Source: Halothiobacillus neapolitanus (GTDB lineage: Bacteria > Pseudomonadota > Gammaproteobacteria > Halothiobacillales > Halothiobacillaceae). From it: a DNA stretch of 5,803 bases. The position numbers were made by a program, and so were the translations under genes. The first letter of the stretch is position 1; each line of letters begins with the position of its first letter. The notes under the pieces are model-generated. The model did no database searches. It worked only from the letters and a program-made list of their open reading frames with translations, and was not told the DNA's origin. Shown here one piece after another: positions 4,966 through 5,803 of this stretch. The stretch is taken from assembly GCA_020721485.1 (NCBI GenBank), contig DYMR01000124.1, positions 1 to 5,803 on the forward strand, in the 5' to 3' direction.

Positions 4966-5803
4966 ATGTCACAGGCTTTGCTTTCCCCGATCACCTTGGG
5001 TGATTTGACGCTCAACAATCGTATGGTCATGGCGCCCTTGACCCGTTGCCGTGCCGGGGCGGGCAATGTGCCGACCGCGCTGATGGCCGAGTATTACCGT
5101 CAGCGGGCGACTGCGGGGTTAATCATCAGCGAAGCATCGCAAATCGTGCCGGAAGGTCAGGGGTATCCCAGCACGCCCGGTATCCACAGCGCCGATCAGG
5201 TCGCCGGTTGGCGGCAGGTGACGGCGGCCGTGCACGCGGCGGGCGGCACCATGGTGCTTCAACTTTGGCATGTGGGTCGCGTGTCGCATTCCAGTTTCCA
5301 GCCCGGCGGTGGGTTGCCGGTATCCGCTTCTGCCATCGCGATTCAGGGCGAAGGCCGCACGGCCGATTTTTCCAAAGCGCCGTATGAAACTCCGCGCGCG
5401 CTCGACACGGCAGAAATTCCCGCCTTGGTGCAGGCCTATGCCGATGCGGCGGCGCGGGCGATGGACGCCGGATTCGACGGGGTGGAAATTCATGCGGCGA
5501 ATGGCTACTTGATCGACCAGTTCTTGCGCGATGGCAGCAACCATCGCAGCGATGCCTACGGCGGCAGCTTGGATAATCGGTTGCGGTTCCTGCGTGAAAT
5601 CACCGAGGCCGTGACGGCGCGGATCGGCGCGGCGCGAGTCGGTGTGCGCATTTCCCCACTGCAACCGGCCAATGGCATGTTCGACAGCGATCCGGAGACG
5701 ACCTTCAGCGCCGTGGTGCGGCTGCTTGACGGTTTTGGTTTGGCCTATGTGCACATCGCGGGCATGGGCACCGAGCAACCGGGCGCAGCGGGGCCGTTTT
5801 TCG
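4966..5803 (+). CDS. Old Yellow Enzyme family NADH:flavin oxidoreductase / alkene reductase (3' end missing)
   Basis: An open frame of 279 codons runs off the window; family members are about 360 residues, so roughly the last 80 are missing. The product is an FMN-dependent TIM-barrel ene-reductase of the NemA / N-ethylmaleimide reductase type, which reduces activated C=C bonds or nitro compounds in the cytoplasm with NAD(P)H. Recognisable motifs are NRMVMAPLTRCRA (18-30, with the active-site Thr26), LMAEYYRQRATAGLIISEA (39-57), VLQLWHVGRVSH (97-108), FDGVEIHAANGYLIDQFL (170-187, with substrate-binding His176 and Asn179), and SNHRSDAYGGSLDNR (191-205). Arg228 (VGVRISP) is the usual FMN-contacting arginine. 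It is preceded by its own promoter candidate and dyad and separated from mucD by 105 nt, so it is probably independently regulated. The exact substrate cannot be told, so no gene symbol is given. Confidence 0.95.
   Translation, partial: MSQALLSPITLGDLTLNNRMVMAPLTRCRAGAGNVPTALMAEYYRQRATAGLIISEASQIVPEGQGYPSTPGIHSADQVAGWRQVTAAVHAAGGTMVLQLWHVGRVSHSSFQPGGGLPVSASAIAIQGEGRTADFSKAPYETPRALDTAEIPALVQAYADAAARAMDAGFDGVEIHAANGYLIDQFLRDGSNHRSDAYGGSLDNRLRFLREITEAVTARIGAARVGVRISPLQPANGMFDSDPETTFSAVVRLLDGFGLAYVHIAGMGTEQPGAAGPFF

Noticed and set aside
5119..5778. Minus-strand open frame (219 codons) opposite the OYE gene
   Set aside because: The + strand frame carries unmistakable OYE motifs throughout this interval; the reverse frame is a shadow.

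Overview
This window carries the envelope-stress sigma factor locus of a gammaproteobacterium, in the order rpoE/algU, mucA (rseA), mucB (rseB), mucC (rseC), mucD, followed by the first three quarters of an Old Yellow Enzyme (OYE) family flavin oxidoreductase gene. All genes are on the + strand. The DNA is GC-rich (roughly 60% by eye). The AlgU/Muc-type gene order, a MucD-type protease directly after rseC, and proteins that align from memory with both the E. coli Rse and Pseudomonas Muc proteins point to a non-enteric gammaproteobacterium. The genus cannot be settled from this sequence.

Layout: 1-170 is non-coding and holds a long imperfect palindrome at the left edge (1-78), a TATACT -10-like hexamer (83-88) and a short leader. 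171-794 is the sigma factor, 831-1493 its membrane-bound anti-sigma factor, 1496-2632 the periplasmic partner RseB/MucB and 2637-3200 the inner-membrane RseC/MucC. The first four genes are closely packed (gaps of 36, 2 and 4 nt) and look like one operon. A 79-124 nt gap with its own extended -10 promoter candidate precedes mucD (about 3280-4860). A 105-nt gap with another promoter candidate and a 16-bp dyad precedes the OYE gene (4966 to beyond the window end).

How they work together: RpoE/AlgU is held at the inner membrane by the anti-sigma factor, and RseB stabilises that complex from the periplasm. Cell-envelope stress triggers proteolysis of the anti-sigma factor and frees the sigma factor. 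The MucD-type serine protease/chaperone handles misfolded periplasmic proteins and, in Pseudomonas, dampens the response. RseC is a membrane protein of less certain role. The OYE enzyme is a neighbour with its own probable control, and nothing in the sequence shows that it belongs to the stress circuit.

I see no unknown multi-gene system here; this is a recognised locus. The points worth a second look are local: an apparent lipoprotein anchor and a DAQG tandem repeat in the MucD-like protease, the palindrome beside the rpoE promoter region, a hairpin overlapping the anti-sigma Shine-Dalgarno sequence, and an operator-like dyad at the OYE promoter.
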